From Gammaproteobacteria bacterium (GTDB lineage: Bacteria; Pseudomonadota; Gammaproteobacteria; Eutrophobiales; Eutrophobiaceae): 39,837 bases of DNA. Each line of letters opens with the position of its first letter. The first letter of the stretch is position 1. Under the pieces are notes generated by a model. The model searched no databases. It saw only the letters and a program-made list of their open reading frames with translations, and was not told where the DNA came from. Location: assembly GCA_028819495.1 (NCBI GenBank), contig JAPPLI010000203.1, positions 1-39,837 on the forward strand, written 5' to 3'. Made by a program: the position numbers and the translations under genes. Positions 1 to 8,401 of this stretch are shown piece by piece.

Positions 1-60
1 CTTGACGTCGCTGTGTGGCTCTGAACATGTCAATATTAACTGGAAAGGGTACTAGTATCA

Positions 61-78
61 GGCCGGACTGGTCCGGCC
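61..78. repeat. GC-rich hairpin downstream of MFS gene
   Basis: Perfect inverted repeat with 8-bp arms (GGCCGGAC / GTCCGGCC) and a 2-nt loop, about 30 nt beyond the stop codon of the aromatic acid transporter gene. No T-run follows on either strand, so it is not a classical intrinsic terminator. It may protect the 3' end of the mRNA or be a dispersed palindrome. Confidence 0.5.
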
Positions 79-108
79 CCATACTGTTAAAATCGGTTGT
101 CTGCGCGC

Positions 109-1410
109 TCAAGACGGATCGGGATCGCGCAACATCGTCAACAGGATTGCAGCAACGAGTGAACCCAGGGCCATAATGAATGCAACCTCCGCCAGCCCCT
201 GACCGCTTTCAAAAAGGATACCTGCTATTATTGGTCCAAGAGCCGCACCGGCGCGACCAACACCTATAACAAAACCAGTTCCCCCTGCGCGCAAATGCGT
301 TGGAAATAATCGGGCAAACAAGGCATACAGACCAACAATCGCCGAATTGGTAAATATCCCTACCAGGCAAGCGACAATAGCCAACGTCGTCAGGCCGGAC
401 TGCCCCTGCCCGAAGATGTTGACCACTATCACTGAACCTGCCATTGCAAATATGATTAATCTACGCAACCGAAAATAATGTGTTAACCATCCGAACAGGT
501 ACGAACCAGCGGCGCCACCTGCGCTTGCCCAGACCAGTACACCACCGGCTGCTGAGGCTGCATAGCCCATATCAACAACAATCTTGGGTACCCATTTAAG
601 AATGAAGTAAAAGGTCATGATATGCGTCAGGTAACATAGGGTGAGCAGCAGGGTAATGCGTGCCAGACCGGGTGAAAACAGGTCACGCCAACTGGATTTC
701 GGACCTTCTTCTACAAGTTCCGGCAACGCATCAGTGATACCGTGTCCCATACGTTTTAATGTGGCGTTTATTTTTTCCAATGCCCCCGGTCCCCTTTTAT
801 GTACCAGGTGAGCAATTGATTCGGGCAAAAAGAACCATACTACCGGTAACATGGCCGCTGTCGCCACCGCCCCGAACAGGAACACAGACCGCCAGTCAAA
901 ATATGCCAGCAGCATCGAGGCGAAGGTGCCCCCGATTATGACTCCCAATGGATACCCGGCTACCATGACTGCAATGCAAAAATCACGTCGCCTGGCGTTG
1001 GAATATTCCGCTACCATGGCATTGGTCGAGGCAAGCATACCGCCTATTCCGAGGCCCGTGACAAGACGAATCAGTGACAATGTCACGACATCTCCCGCCC
1101 GTGCAGCCAAGAACATTCCCGCCGCCATCAATCCCAGACAAAGCAGAATCGTCGGTCGGCGGCCAAAGCGATCCGCAAACCCGCCCAAAAAAACAGACCC
1201 TATGGACATGCCTATAAGCTCCATGGATAGTACGACACCCAGCGCTGCCCGGTTGATTCCCCATTCCGCGGCAATACCCGGCGCAGCAAAACTGATCGCC
1301 AGGATATCAAAACCATCCAGGGCGTTAAGCAATACGCAAATGAAGACGGCCGCGACCTGCAAGCGCCCCATGGGCATTTCATCCAGAATCTGCTGGGGGT
1401 TATTTCTCAT
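109..1410 (-). CDS. MFS transporter, aromatic acid:H+ symporter (AAHS) type
   Basis: Probable inner-membrane proton symporter for an aromatic acid, about 433 residues with twelve predicted membrane segments. The first helix carries NALDGFDILAISFAAP, which fits the DGxD signature of the PcaK/BenK (AAHS) family, and the loop after helix 2 carries GGFADRFGRRP, the general MFS loop motif. I chose the ATG at 1410, which overlaps the end of the acyl-CoA synthetase gene by 11 nt and has GGTGAG just upstream; a GTG at 1419 is the alternative. Position as last gene of a set with acyl-CoA synthetase and hydroxycinnamoyl-CoA lyase suggests import of a ferulate/coumarate-like acid. The substrate is inferred from context, not shown by the sequence. 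Confidence 0.88.
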   Translation of the reverse strand: MRNNPQQILDEMPMGRLQVAAVFICVLLNALDGFDILAISFAAPGIAAEWGINRAALGVVLSMELIGMSIGSVFLGGFADRFGRRPTILLCLGLMAAGMFLAARAGDVVTLSLIRLVTGLGIGGMLASTNAMVAEYSNARRRDFCIAVMVAGYPLGVIIGGTFASMLLAYFDWRSVFLFGAVATAAMLPVVWFFLPESIAHLVHKRGPGALEKINATLKRMGHGITDALPELVEEGPKSSWRDLFSPGLARITLLLTLCYLTHIMTFYFILKWVPKIVVDMGYAASAAGGVLVWASAGGAAGSYLFGWLTHYFRLRRLIIFAMAGSVIVVNIFGQGQSGLTTLAIVACLVGIFTNSAIVGLYALFARLFPTHLRAGGTGFVIGVGRAGAALGPIIAGILFESGQGLAEVAFIMALGSLVAAILLTMLRDPDPS

Positions 1411-2878
1411 ATGGCTCACCGGTGAACATTTCTTTAAGCGCGTGCTTCAGAATTTTTCCTGCGCTGTTCCTGGGTATTTTTTCGAGTTTTCGTACTTTAC
1501 GCGGTAACTTGTAGCGGGCGAGTTTTCCGTCAAGAAAATCAGAAAACTCTTCAATCGTCACACTTGTCGAAGCCGTGACGTAAAAGATACAACCGACCTC
1601 CCCCCACTTTTTGTCAGGGACGCCTGCTACCGCTATTTCCCTCACACCGGGAAATTTGACCAGAAGCGCTTCAATTTCGGCGGGATAGATATTTTCACCT
1701 CCGGATATATACATATCCTTTTTTCGATCGATCACCCGATAGAAGCCATCTTCGTCTCTCGTCAGGATATCACCGGTACGGAACCAGCCGTCGTCCGTAA
1801 AAAAATCCCGGTGATCACTTTCCCGCCGCCAGTAGCCACCGGTGACATTGTCGCCCCGCAACTGCAATTCGCCTTCAAAACCGTTTGCAACAATATTTCC
1901 ACTGTTGTCCACAAGCCGATGACCTATACGGGGTGTCGGCACACCAACGGAACCTGCTTTCGCGTTAATGATGGCGCTATCCAAGGGCATACCAAAGACA
2001 GTGCCTGCTTCCGAACTGCCATAGCCGTCAACGAGTGCGATACCATCGTTCAACCACTCGCGAATTTGCGCCTCCGGATGTGGCGCGCCACCTGTAAAGA
2101 TTGCTTTAAGGTGACGTAGTTTGTCAGGATCAAAACTTTCCTCGCCGCGTAAGGCAAGGGCCATCTGCGGAACACAAAAAAAGTGGCTGATTTCAAGGTC
2201 CGGGGCTGACAATCGGCTCAGCGTACGTTCAGGGACAAAGCCGTCTGAAATGACAACATGCCCACCTCGCAGGAATGGTGGTCGAACTGATGTGATCAAT
2301 CCGACTATGTGAAACATGGGCGATTCACAAAGGAACCCGCTCCGGCTTTCCACGTCCCCCAATATCGAAAAGTTAATTGCGGTTTCCGTGATGTTACGCT
2401 CGCTGAGCATGACACCCTTGGGTTTTCCGGTGGTGCCGGAAGTATAAAGAATCAAAGACGGCAGATCCGGCGATACTCCAGGCGGATAAGTCGGCTCGCT
2501 GCTGTTGCAGCGCTCAAATAATTCTTCGACAGGCCGGCAATCAATACCAATTCCTTCCACCATACTGTCACCCACCAGCACGGTCGGCATACAGTCATCA
2601 ACAAGCTGAACAATTTCCGCAGGAGAGAGTCGCCAGTTCAAGGGAACAAATATTGCGCCCATGCGCGCGCATGCCAGATGCAGAGCGATCAGTTCCGCCC
2701 TGTTTTTCGAAAGACAGGCTACCCTGTCTGCCGCTCCGACGCCGCTCGCTTCAAGCACCGTTACGCAGCGGGCTATGCTTTGATTAAACTGTGAATAGGT
2801 CCATTGACGCTTGTGCGCCAGGTCGGAAATCGCCAGCTTGTCCGGCCGAAAACGGGCATGTAGCGCTACATAATCCAT
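1400..2878 (-). CDS. fcs: acyl-CoA synthetase, probable feruloyl/hydroxycinnamoyl-CoA synthetase
   Basis: ATP-dependent ligase of the ANL (AMP-forming) superfamily, 492 residues, cytoplasmic. Visible motifs in order are LILYTSGTTGKPKGVM (AMP/phosphate loop), YGSSEAG, GWFRTGD, DRKKDMYISGGENIYPAEIE (hinge) and PRNSAGKILK with the C-terminal catalytic Lys. The length matches the roughly 490-residue actinobacterial-type feruloyl-CoA synthetases better than the longer Pseudomonas Fcs. It starts 15 nt after the hydroxycinnamoyl-CoA hydratase/lyase gene and overlaps the transporter gene, so the three are very likely co-transcribed. That context is the reason for proposing ferulate/p-coumarate as substrate; by sequence alone a medium-chain or other aromatic acid would be equally possible. 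Confidence 0.85.
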   Translation of the reverse strand: MDYVALHARFRPDKLAISDLAHKRQWTYSQFNQSIARCVTVLEASGVGAADRVACLSKNRAELIALHLACARMGAIFVPLNWRLSPAEIVQLVDDCMPTVLVGDSMVEGIGIDCRPVEELFERCNSSEPTYPPGVSPDLPSLILYTSGTTGKPKGVMLSERNITETAINFSILGDVESRSGFLCESPMFHIVGLITSVRPPFLRGGHVVISDGFVPERTLSRLSAPDLEISHFFCVPQMALALRGEESFDPDKLRHLKAIFTGGAPHPEAQIREWLNDGIALVDGYGSSEAGTVFGMPLDSAIINAKAGSVGVPTPRIGHRLVDNSGNIVANGFEGELQLRGDNVTGGYWRRESDHRDFFTDDGWFRTGDILTRDEDGFYRVIDRKKDMYISGGENIYPAEIEALLVKFPGVREIAVAGVPDKKWGEVGCIFYVTASTSVTIEEFSDFLDGKLARYKLPRKVRKLEKIPRNSAGKILKHALKEMFTGEPYEK

Positions 2879-2893
2879 TGCCCAGGTTCGTCC

Positions 2894-3733
2894 TCAGTCA
2901 GCCTGTTTGGACTTGTCGTACGCTCCCAGACCCGGCTTGTAAGTCTTTTCATCTATAAACTGCTTAATTCCAGCCTTGCGACCCTGATTGTCAAAAAAGT
3001 TTGCAGATTCCTGGGCTCGAACCAGGAAATCCTCGGCATTGTCATAGGTCATTTCCATCACCCGGCGAATTGCATCCTTGGTAGCCTTCAGCGCTACAGG
3101 GTTTTTTTCCAGCAAGGTGTCAGCGACATCAGTAACGCGTTTTTTCAGTGATTCCCTGGGGACCGCTTCGTTCACCAATCCCCAGTCCGCAGCGGTTTTA
3201 CCATCAATAGTCTCTCCCATCAGGGCGTGATACATCGCATTCCGCACATTCAGCAAATTGGTGGCAACCTTGGTCGCTCCACCGCCGGGCAGAATGCCCC
3301 AGTTAATTTCGCTGAGGCCGAACTGCGCATCTTCAGCGGCAAATGCCAGATCGCAGGCATGGAGCGGGCCATAGCCGCCGCCGAAACACCAGCCGTTAAC
3401 CATTGCTATCGTAGGTTTCTGGTACCAGCGCAGCTTGCGCCACCAGCCATAGGCTTCGCTCTGGGATTCCCGGATAGCGCCAAGGCCTTGTGCCTCGGTT
3501 TCGCGGAAGTATTCTTTCAAATCCATACCCGCAGACCAGGCCGTTCCTTCACCGGTCAGGACCAGCACGCCGACATCCTCCCGGAACTCAAGATCCTTGA
3601 GAACACGCATCATCCGGCGGTTCAGTTTGGGGCTCATACAATTACGCTTTTCGGGACGATTGAACCTGACCCAGGCGATCCGGTTCTCAATCTCGTATGC
3701 AACCGTATCTTCTTCTTTTCTTTCATCGCTCAT
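2894..3733 (-). CDS. ech: p-hydroxycinnamoyl-CoA hydratase/lyase (feruloyl-CoA to vanillin type)
   Basis: Crotonase-fold enzyme expected to hydrate feruloyl- or coumaroyl-CoA and split it into an aromatic aldehyde and acetyl-CoA. The 279-residue product shares blocks with Pseudomonas fluorescens HCHL as I remember it: NRPEKRN, AGMDLKEYFRE (Tyr75), KPTIAMVNGWCFGGG, ACDLA, FGLSEINWGI with the catalytic Glu (residue 142 here), LLEKNPVALKATK and KPGL. The ATG at 3733 has AGGAGG 10 nt upstream; an ATG at 3754 has no ribosome site. Oddities: the residue matching Ser123 of the Pseudomonas enzyme is Gly122 (YGPL), and the Tyr239 region reads EDFLVRA without a Tyr. Lyase activity and exact substrate are therefore less certain than the family. 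Confidence 0.88.
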   Translation of the reverse strand: MSDERKEEDTVAYEIENRIAWVRFNRPEKRNCMSPKLNRRMMRVLKDLEFREDVGVLVLTGEGTAWSAGMDLKEYFRETEAQGLGAIRESQSEAYGWWRKLRWYQKPTIAMVNGWCFGGGYGPLHACDLAFAAEDAQFGLSEINWGILPGGGATKVATNLLNVRNAMYHALMGETIDGKTAADWGLVNEAVPRESLKKRVTDVADTLLEKNPVALKATKDAIRRVMEMTYDNAEDFLVRAQESANFFDNQGRKAGIKQFIDEKTYKPGLGAYDKSKQAD

Positions 3734-3763
3734 CTGGATAAATCCTCCTGTCATGGGTCTCGT

Positions 3764-4288
3764 TCATTTCACTTCGTACACTCTGATAATAACCGCACGC
3801 GGTTTTTTTATGGACGTAATCGTTCCAATGAACAGACTTTTGTTCAGCCAGTCATATTTTCCCTTGGGGGCGTGAAATTTTGGAATGGTCCGTCTATAAC
3901 GTCCGTCGTCATCAGTGTAACTGATACCCTGGTTGTCCACTATGATGACTTCTCCATCAGTTGTCCGGATCGAATACAGGGCAATAATTTTCTTTATTCC
4001 GTCAGCACGCACGACCTGCCAATCGGCGCCACCGGGTAGCACCTCCCCGGAAATTCCGTTCCCTGTAAAAAAACCGCCGGTGATGGGAACGATATAGCGT
4101 TGGCCGTCGTCTGTCTGCCCCACGTCAATTGAATCAGTCAAGGTGACATAGAGCTGAAGTACCGGCTCCGCGCGGGTACCGGGCGGTTCGGACGGGTATT
4201 GCTCAAAGATGGATTCTTTATCTTTGTCGGCTGAACACGGAAGTGAAATAAAAGTCAATAGAGAGGAAATGATCAGAATGATTTTCAT
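3764..4288 (-). CDS. secreted DUF3237 / UPF0311 family protein
   Basis: 174 residues with an N-terminal hydrophobic signal (about residues 1-20, ending LPCSA). The Cys does not sit in a good lipobox, so ordinary signal peptidase I cleavage looks likelier than lipidation. The rest matches the UPF0311/DUF3237 pattern: a GGFFTGNGISGEVLPGGADWQ block, then VRADG, a TTDGEVIIVDNQGI strand pair and a C-terminal LFIGTITS strand. The family forms small beta barrels and has no established function, though members often sit in aromatic or terpenoid degradation clusters. Here it lies between the TonB receptor and the feruloyl-CoA lyase genes, so a periplasmic role with the same substrate is plausible but unproven. 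Confidence 0.75.
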   Translation of the reverse strand: MKIILIISSLLTFISLPCSADKDKESIFEQYPSEPPGTRAEPVLQLYVTLTDSIDVGQTDDGQRYIVPITGGFFTGNGISGEVLPGGADWQVVRADGIKKIIALYSIRTTDGEVIIVDNQGISYTDDDGRYRRTIPKFHAPKGKYDWLNKSLFIGTITSIKKPRAVIIRVYEVK

Positions 4289-4308
4289 CTTGAAAATCCG
4301 GGAACAGC

Positions 4309-4337
4309 GTACATTGCCGGGATGCCCGGCAATGTAC
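4309..4337 (-). promoter_or_regulatory. strong intercistronic hairpin between TonB receptor and DUF3237 genes
   Basis: Perfect inverted repeat with 13-bp arms (GTACATTGCCGGG / CCCGGCAATGTAC) and a 3-nt loop. It lies 27 nt after the receptor stop and 21 nt before the DUF3237 start. No T-tract follows on the minus strand, so it is probably an mRNA-processing or stability element, or a partial attenuator, that would favour high receptor expression over the downstream enzymes. Confidence 0.55.
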
Positions 4338-4363
4338 TACAGGGAGAATCTGAAAACGCGGAA

Positions 4364-7246
4364 TTAGAAGAAGCGAGCATTCACGCCAAGGTAGAATGAA
4401 CGACCAATGCCGTCGTAATATCCCTGGTTGGTATTTGAAAATACGCCGCCGACAGGTTCACCACCAATTTGAGGCGGCTGTTTGTTACTGATGTTGTGGA
4501 TACCACCATAGATTTTAAACATATCATTAACATTTATGCGTGTAATCAAATCAAAGTAGTCATATGATTTCGCGCCTTCGATGGGTGTATCGATGCCTCC
4601 AACGGCTGAAATGTCGTCCATATCCGAGATGTGGCGCCAGACCCCGGTGAGCATCACAGGACCCGCTTCCACAGTCAGGGAGTTGGTCAGCCTTAATTCC
4701 GGGTACGCTACGGTTGTGTCGACAAGTCCGGCAAAGTCAACAAAGTCTTCGTCTGTGAAAGCTTGAATTTTATGCTTATCGAGGATGTTGATGTATGACG
4801 AGAAGTAAATACCTCCGCCTCCGTTGCCCCAGGCCAGCGCCTCTACCGGAAGATTGAGGTTTGCCGAAATGTCGATGCCGGACGTTTTAATACCACCCAG
4901 GTTCAGGATCGGTTGATTAACCGGATCAAGATCAAAGGCGGTTGTTGCAGGCGCCAGAATCGGACGGTTGATATGCCGGCATGGGAAATAGTTATTGTCA
5001 TACGCCGGGTTGGATGCGCCGTCCAGGTTGAAACATTTGGTCATGATCTGCTGTGCCGACAAGGTCTCGATGGCATTGTCAATCTTGATATAGTAGTAAT
5101 CGACGGTAACCTGTGCGCCGGCATTGCCAAGATCAAAATCAAAGACTGCGCCGACGGTAAAGGTATCGGCTTCTTCAGGAGTCAGGTCGGGGTTACCGTT
5201 TGTGATGGTTGGCGCCGATGAACCGCCTTGCGTATAGCTCCGATCCGCGCCTTGAACCGCACATAGCGCCAATTCAGCAGCTCGGTCCACACTTACACCT
5301 CTGTATCGGGAGCTGCAAGGATCAAGGAAAGGTTGAACGCGCAGTAGACTGGCCCTGAAGAATTCCTCAACATTGGGCGCCCGAACAGCGTGCTGGAAGC
5401 CACCACGCAACATGAAGTTGCTGTTCACTCGCGCATCCACTTCAGCCTTGTACGTTTCCTGCGAACCCGCAGGGCTGTAATCTGAATAACGCGCGCCCAA
5501 CGTCAGGTTCATGGAATAGAGCATGTCGGTGTCGGATACGAGTGGCAGCAGAACCTCACCTGAAATGTCGATGACATCTATTTCCCCTTCCGTGACGCCG
5601 GCGCTCGCGAGATTTGCCAACTCCCCTGCAGCAATATCAGCATCAGGATCAAACTCATAGGTATTTTCGCGGTATGCTGCGGACAAGGCAAAACGGGCTT
5701 CACCGCCCGGCATATCGGCAAGCCTTCCTTCCAACGTACCTTCCACGACGATCTGTTCCAGGGTCGTATCATTCACGGGTGTACGGGAAACGAATTCCAT
5801 GCACTCGGCTGAAAGCGGGGCGCTTCCTCCGAACGGGTTAAAGCCGCCCGCGCAAAGCGGGCTTACGCCGGTCGCCGGATCCGTTGTATCAATAATTTCC
5901 TGAACGGCTGCGTAATTCACAGAACCGGAAATAGTTCTGTCGGTTGTTTCTGTTCTACCGTAAGAGAAGTGAATATCCCAGTTATAGTCGCGCTCTCCGA
6001 AGCTTCCGCTCAATCCGCCAAGAACCTGGAATACATCGTTGTCGGTCTCGTAGACCCGGTTTCCGGCTTGTACAAAACGGATCTGATAGTCGTTGATGCC
6101 AGCTCCACGGACTAACCCCGCAATGTCCGGAACCTGATTCAGGTAGAAATTGTCTCGAGGAATGCTTACGCCCCAAATTCCTGCTGAAATTGGCTCAGCG
6201 CCAACGTTAAAGGCTGTGGAAGACGCGTACAAAACTTGCCCGTAAGCCGTAATGCCATTATCAAACTCAAAGTCGGTCGTACCGAACACGTTTGTTTGTT
6301 CCAGCGGCACCTGGATCCAGTTCCTGTACTGACCGTGAGTTCTGAGCGTTCCCCTGCCGTCAATCAGCAATGGAAGCTCAGTAACTCCATTGAAAGTCGT
6401 CCTGCCGGCTCCAGTAGGTGAAGAAGTATTGCTCGCGTTGAAGACCGTCCCGTCATTATTGGCCGAGATCAATTGGCCGCGAGGTAACAGACGGGAAGAA
6501 CCGTAAGCCGTGAACTGACTTGCCTGAGGGTTTACATTGAAGAAATCACGTTCGAAATAGCGAACACCACCACGGTCGGTAAACTCCGCTGAAATCAGCA
6601 GGTTGCCCCTGCCGCCAGCGTAGTCTGTTCCGAAAGCTCCACCGACTTTGTAGTTGTCCTGACCGGCGTCATCCAGGGTAGCGTACTGAGCCTGGAACTC
6701 AAGGCCATCGAGATCCGTACGGGTCTTGAAATTCACGACACCGGACAGGGCGTCAGAACCATAAGTGGCCGAGGCCCCACCCGTGATAACTTCGATATTT
6801 CCAATCGCAAGTGATGGAATCGTGTTGATATCAATGGCGCCGTCAGTTCCGGAAGATATCAGACGGCGACCGTTCATGAGAACAAGGTTGCGCTTTGCCC
6901 CCAGGTTTCTCAGGTTCAAGGTGGCGCGGCCCGCAGTTCCACCATTACTGTCATTACTGTAGTCACCACTCCCGGGAGCGAATTGAGGAAGATCCTTCAG
7001 GTAGTCATCAATCGTTGCTCGACCCGAAAAAACGATCGTTTCCATTTCCGTAGTTACCAGAGGGCTGGGTGACACGAAGTCTTTACGGGCAATGCGCGAA
7101 CCGGTGACGACGATTTCCTCCAGGCTTTCCTCTTTCTGGTCCTGGGCTATTACCGGATTACCCGGCAGGGTAATAACGGAACCGAATAATACCATCAGAA
7201 AAATACGGGTAATGGCAGTTATTGATGCAGTAAGTTGATGTTTCAT
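4364..7246 (-). CDS. TonB-dependent outer-membrane receptor
   Basis: 960-residue outer-membrane active transporter. It has a signal peptide (about residues 1-34), a TonB-box-like segment EEIVVTGSR, and a plug domain with LRNLGAKRNLVLMNGRR and VITGGASATYGSDALSGVVNFKT. A long 22-strand type barrel follows, ending in the aromatic residue expected at the C-terminus (ARFF). A purine-rich GGGGG lies 6 nt before the ATG. It is the first gene of the minus-strand catabolic set. Receptors of this CirA/Sus-like class import iron chelates, vitamins, sugars or aromatic oligomers; in this context uptake of plant- or lignin-derived phenolic esters or dimers is my inference. No iron-acquisition gene is nearby. 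Confidence 0.92.
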   Translation of the reverse strand: MKHQLTASITAITRIFLMVLFGSVITLPGNPVIAQDQKEESLEEIVVTGSRIARKDFVSPSPLVTTEMETIVFSGRATIDDYLKDLPQFAPGSGDYSNDSNGGTAGRATLNLRNLGAKRNLVLMNGRRLISSGTDGAIDINTIPSLAIGNIEVITGGASATYGSDALSGVVNFKTRTDLDGLEFQAQYATLDDAGQDNYKVGGAFGTDYAGGRGNLLISAEFTDRGGVRYFERDFFNVNPQASQFTAYGSSRLLPRGQLISANNDGTVFNASNTSSPTGAGRTTFNGVTELPLLIDGRGTLRTHGQYRNWIQVPLEQTNVFGTTDFEFDNGITAYGQVLYASSTAFNVGAEPISAGIWGVSIPRDNFYLNQVPDIAGLVRGAGINDYQIRFVQAGNRVYETDNDVFQVLGGLSGSFGERDYNWDIHFSYGRTETTDRTISGSVNYAAVQEIIDTTDPATGVSPLCAGGFNPFGGSAPLSAECMEFVSRTPVNDTTLEQIVVEGTLEGRLADMPGGEARFALSAAYRENTYEFDPDADIAAGELANLASAGVTEGEIDVIDISGEVLLPLVSDTDMLYSMNLTLGARYSDYSPAGSQETYKAEVDARVNSNFMLRGGFQHAVRAPNVEEFFRASLLRVQPFLDPCSSRYRGVSVDRAAELALCAVQGADRSYTQGGSSAPTITNGNPDLTPEEADTFTVGAVFDFDLGNAGAQVTVDYYYIKIDNAIETLSAQQIMTKCFNLDGASNPAYDNNYFPCRHINRPILAPATTAFDLDPVNQPILNLGGIKTSGIDISANLNLPVEALAWGNGGGGIYFSSYINILDKHKIQAFTDEDFVDFAGLVDTTVAYPELRLTNSLTVEAGPVMLTGVWRHISDMDDISAVGGIDTPIEGAKSYDYFDLITRINVNDMFKIYGGIHNISNKQPPQIGGEPVGGVFSNTNQGYYDGIGRSFYLGVNARFF

Positions 7247-7461
7247 TTTGAGCCCCCAAAATCACCATTGGTAGGGTTGGTTCAAGCCAAAGGCGAGACA
7301 TTTCAGTGAATATCCCCACTGTCAGCAGCAGACAGCCCCGCAAGTGGAACTCAGTGTATTTCAGAAAACCGGACACCTTCCAATACTGAACTTTATACAA
7401 AAAAATGCAATAATAATTCCGCTACCGTCATCCGCTAGGTTTTCAGATTTCCAGGAGCGAT
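7247..7461. promoter_or_regulatory. divergent control region between TonB receptor and esterase genes
   Basis: 215 nt between two divergently transcribed genes; it must contain promoters in both directions. An A/T-rich stretch lies at about 7390-7425. The plus-strand gene has a clear ribosome site, AGGAG, 4 nt before its ATG. I could not place a convincing -35/-10 pair or an operator by eye. Confidence 0.4.
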
Positions 7462-8397
7462 ATGAAATTACCAAGTCCACATGTTTGTCTCATTATTTTC
7501 GCACTGACTTGCCTGGGTAAACCGGGACCGGCAAGCGCCGAAACCAGGGTTGATTCCAATGTTATCTACGGTATGTATTCGGGCCTTGCATTGTTGATGG
7601 ATGTTTATTACCCGGAGAAGCCAAACGGTTATGGCATCATTTTCATCTCGGGAAGCGGCTGGACCCGCGAACTCAGCCTCGACGCAATTCCGCTCACGCA
7701 AACCGGCCAGGAGAAGATCTACGCACAACCGCTGGCGCAAGCGGGCTATACGGTATTTAATATCAATCATCGGGCAGCGCCGCGTTTTCGCTATCCTGCG
7801 CCACTTGAGGATGTCCAGAGGGCAGTGCGTTATATCCGGTACAATGCGGAAAAATTCGGAATTGCCCCGGTGCGTATCGGAGCGATGGGGGGCTCCTCAG
7901 GCGCACACCTGGTCAGCATGCTTGGCGTCATGGATGGTGACGGCGACCAGACTGATCCCAACGAGATTAACCGCGAAAGCGCTAAAGTGCAGGTTGTGGT
8001 AACACGCGCTGCGCCTATGGATCTCCGTGACGACCCCGACGCGCCACTGTTCGGTTTTCGATCAAATGCAGCAAAAAAAGGAAGTGTCGAATCCCAATTG
8101 CTCGCCGAAGCCTCACCGATTACCTACGTCACGCCCGACGACCCTCCCTTCCTTCTGATACATGGAGATGCCGATCCGGTCGTACCTTATGATCGCTCCG
8201 TCAAAATGCATGCCGCACTCAAGCAGGTAGGTATAGACACCGTACTGCTACCGGTGCCCGGCGGCGGACATGGACCGCGGTTCGAATCGAGGCAGGCTGT
8301 CAACGGCAAAAACGTCAGGCGGGAACCCGACAATCCGCCCGACTACATCGGCGCAATGCTTCGCTGGTTCGACAAGTATTTGGTTATTCATGAATAA
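7462..8397 (+). CDS. secreted alpha/beta-hydrolase (BD-FAE-like esterase)
   Basis: 311 residues with a signal peptide ending near ASA (about residue 26). The alpha/beta-hydrolase core shows NHRAAPRFRYPAPLEDVQRAVRYIR (as in BD-FAE/carboxylesterase proteins), the nucleophile elbow GGSSGAH, a catalytic Asp in HGDADPVVP and a catalytic His in GGGHGP. The family cleaves carboxyl esters, including feruloyl and acetyl groups on plant polymers. Because it is periplasmic and divergent from a TonB receptor in a hydroxycinnamate cluster, release of ferulate or coumarate from an imported ester is an attractive job for it. The sequence supports the fold and triad; the substrate is inferred. It converges on the LysR gene with a 4-nt gap. 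Confidence 0.85.
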   Translation: MKLPSPHVCLIIFALTCLGKPGPASAETRVDSNVIYGMYSGLALLMDVYYPEKPNGYGIIFISGSGWTRELSLDAIPLTQTGQEKIYAQPLAQAGYTVFNINHRAAPRFRYPAPLEDVQRAVRYIRYNAEKFGIAPVRIGAMGGSSGAHLVSMLGVMDGDGDQTDPNEINRESAKVQVVVTRAAPMDLRDDPDAPLFGFRSNAAKKGSVESQLLAEASPITYVTPDDPPFLLIHGDADPVVPYDRSVKMHAALKQVGIDTVLLPVPGGGHGPRFESRQAVNGKNVRREPDNPPDYIGAMLRWFDKYLVIHE

Positions 8398-8401
8398 ATT
8401 C

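Noticed and set aside
61..78. Hairpin after the first MFS gene as an intrinsic terminator
   Set aside because: No run of T follows on the transcribed strand, so only a hairpin is reported.
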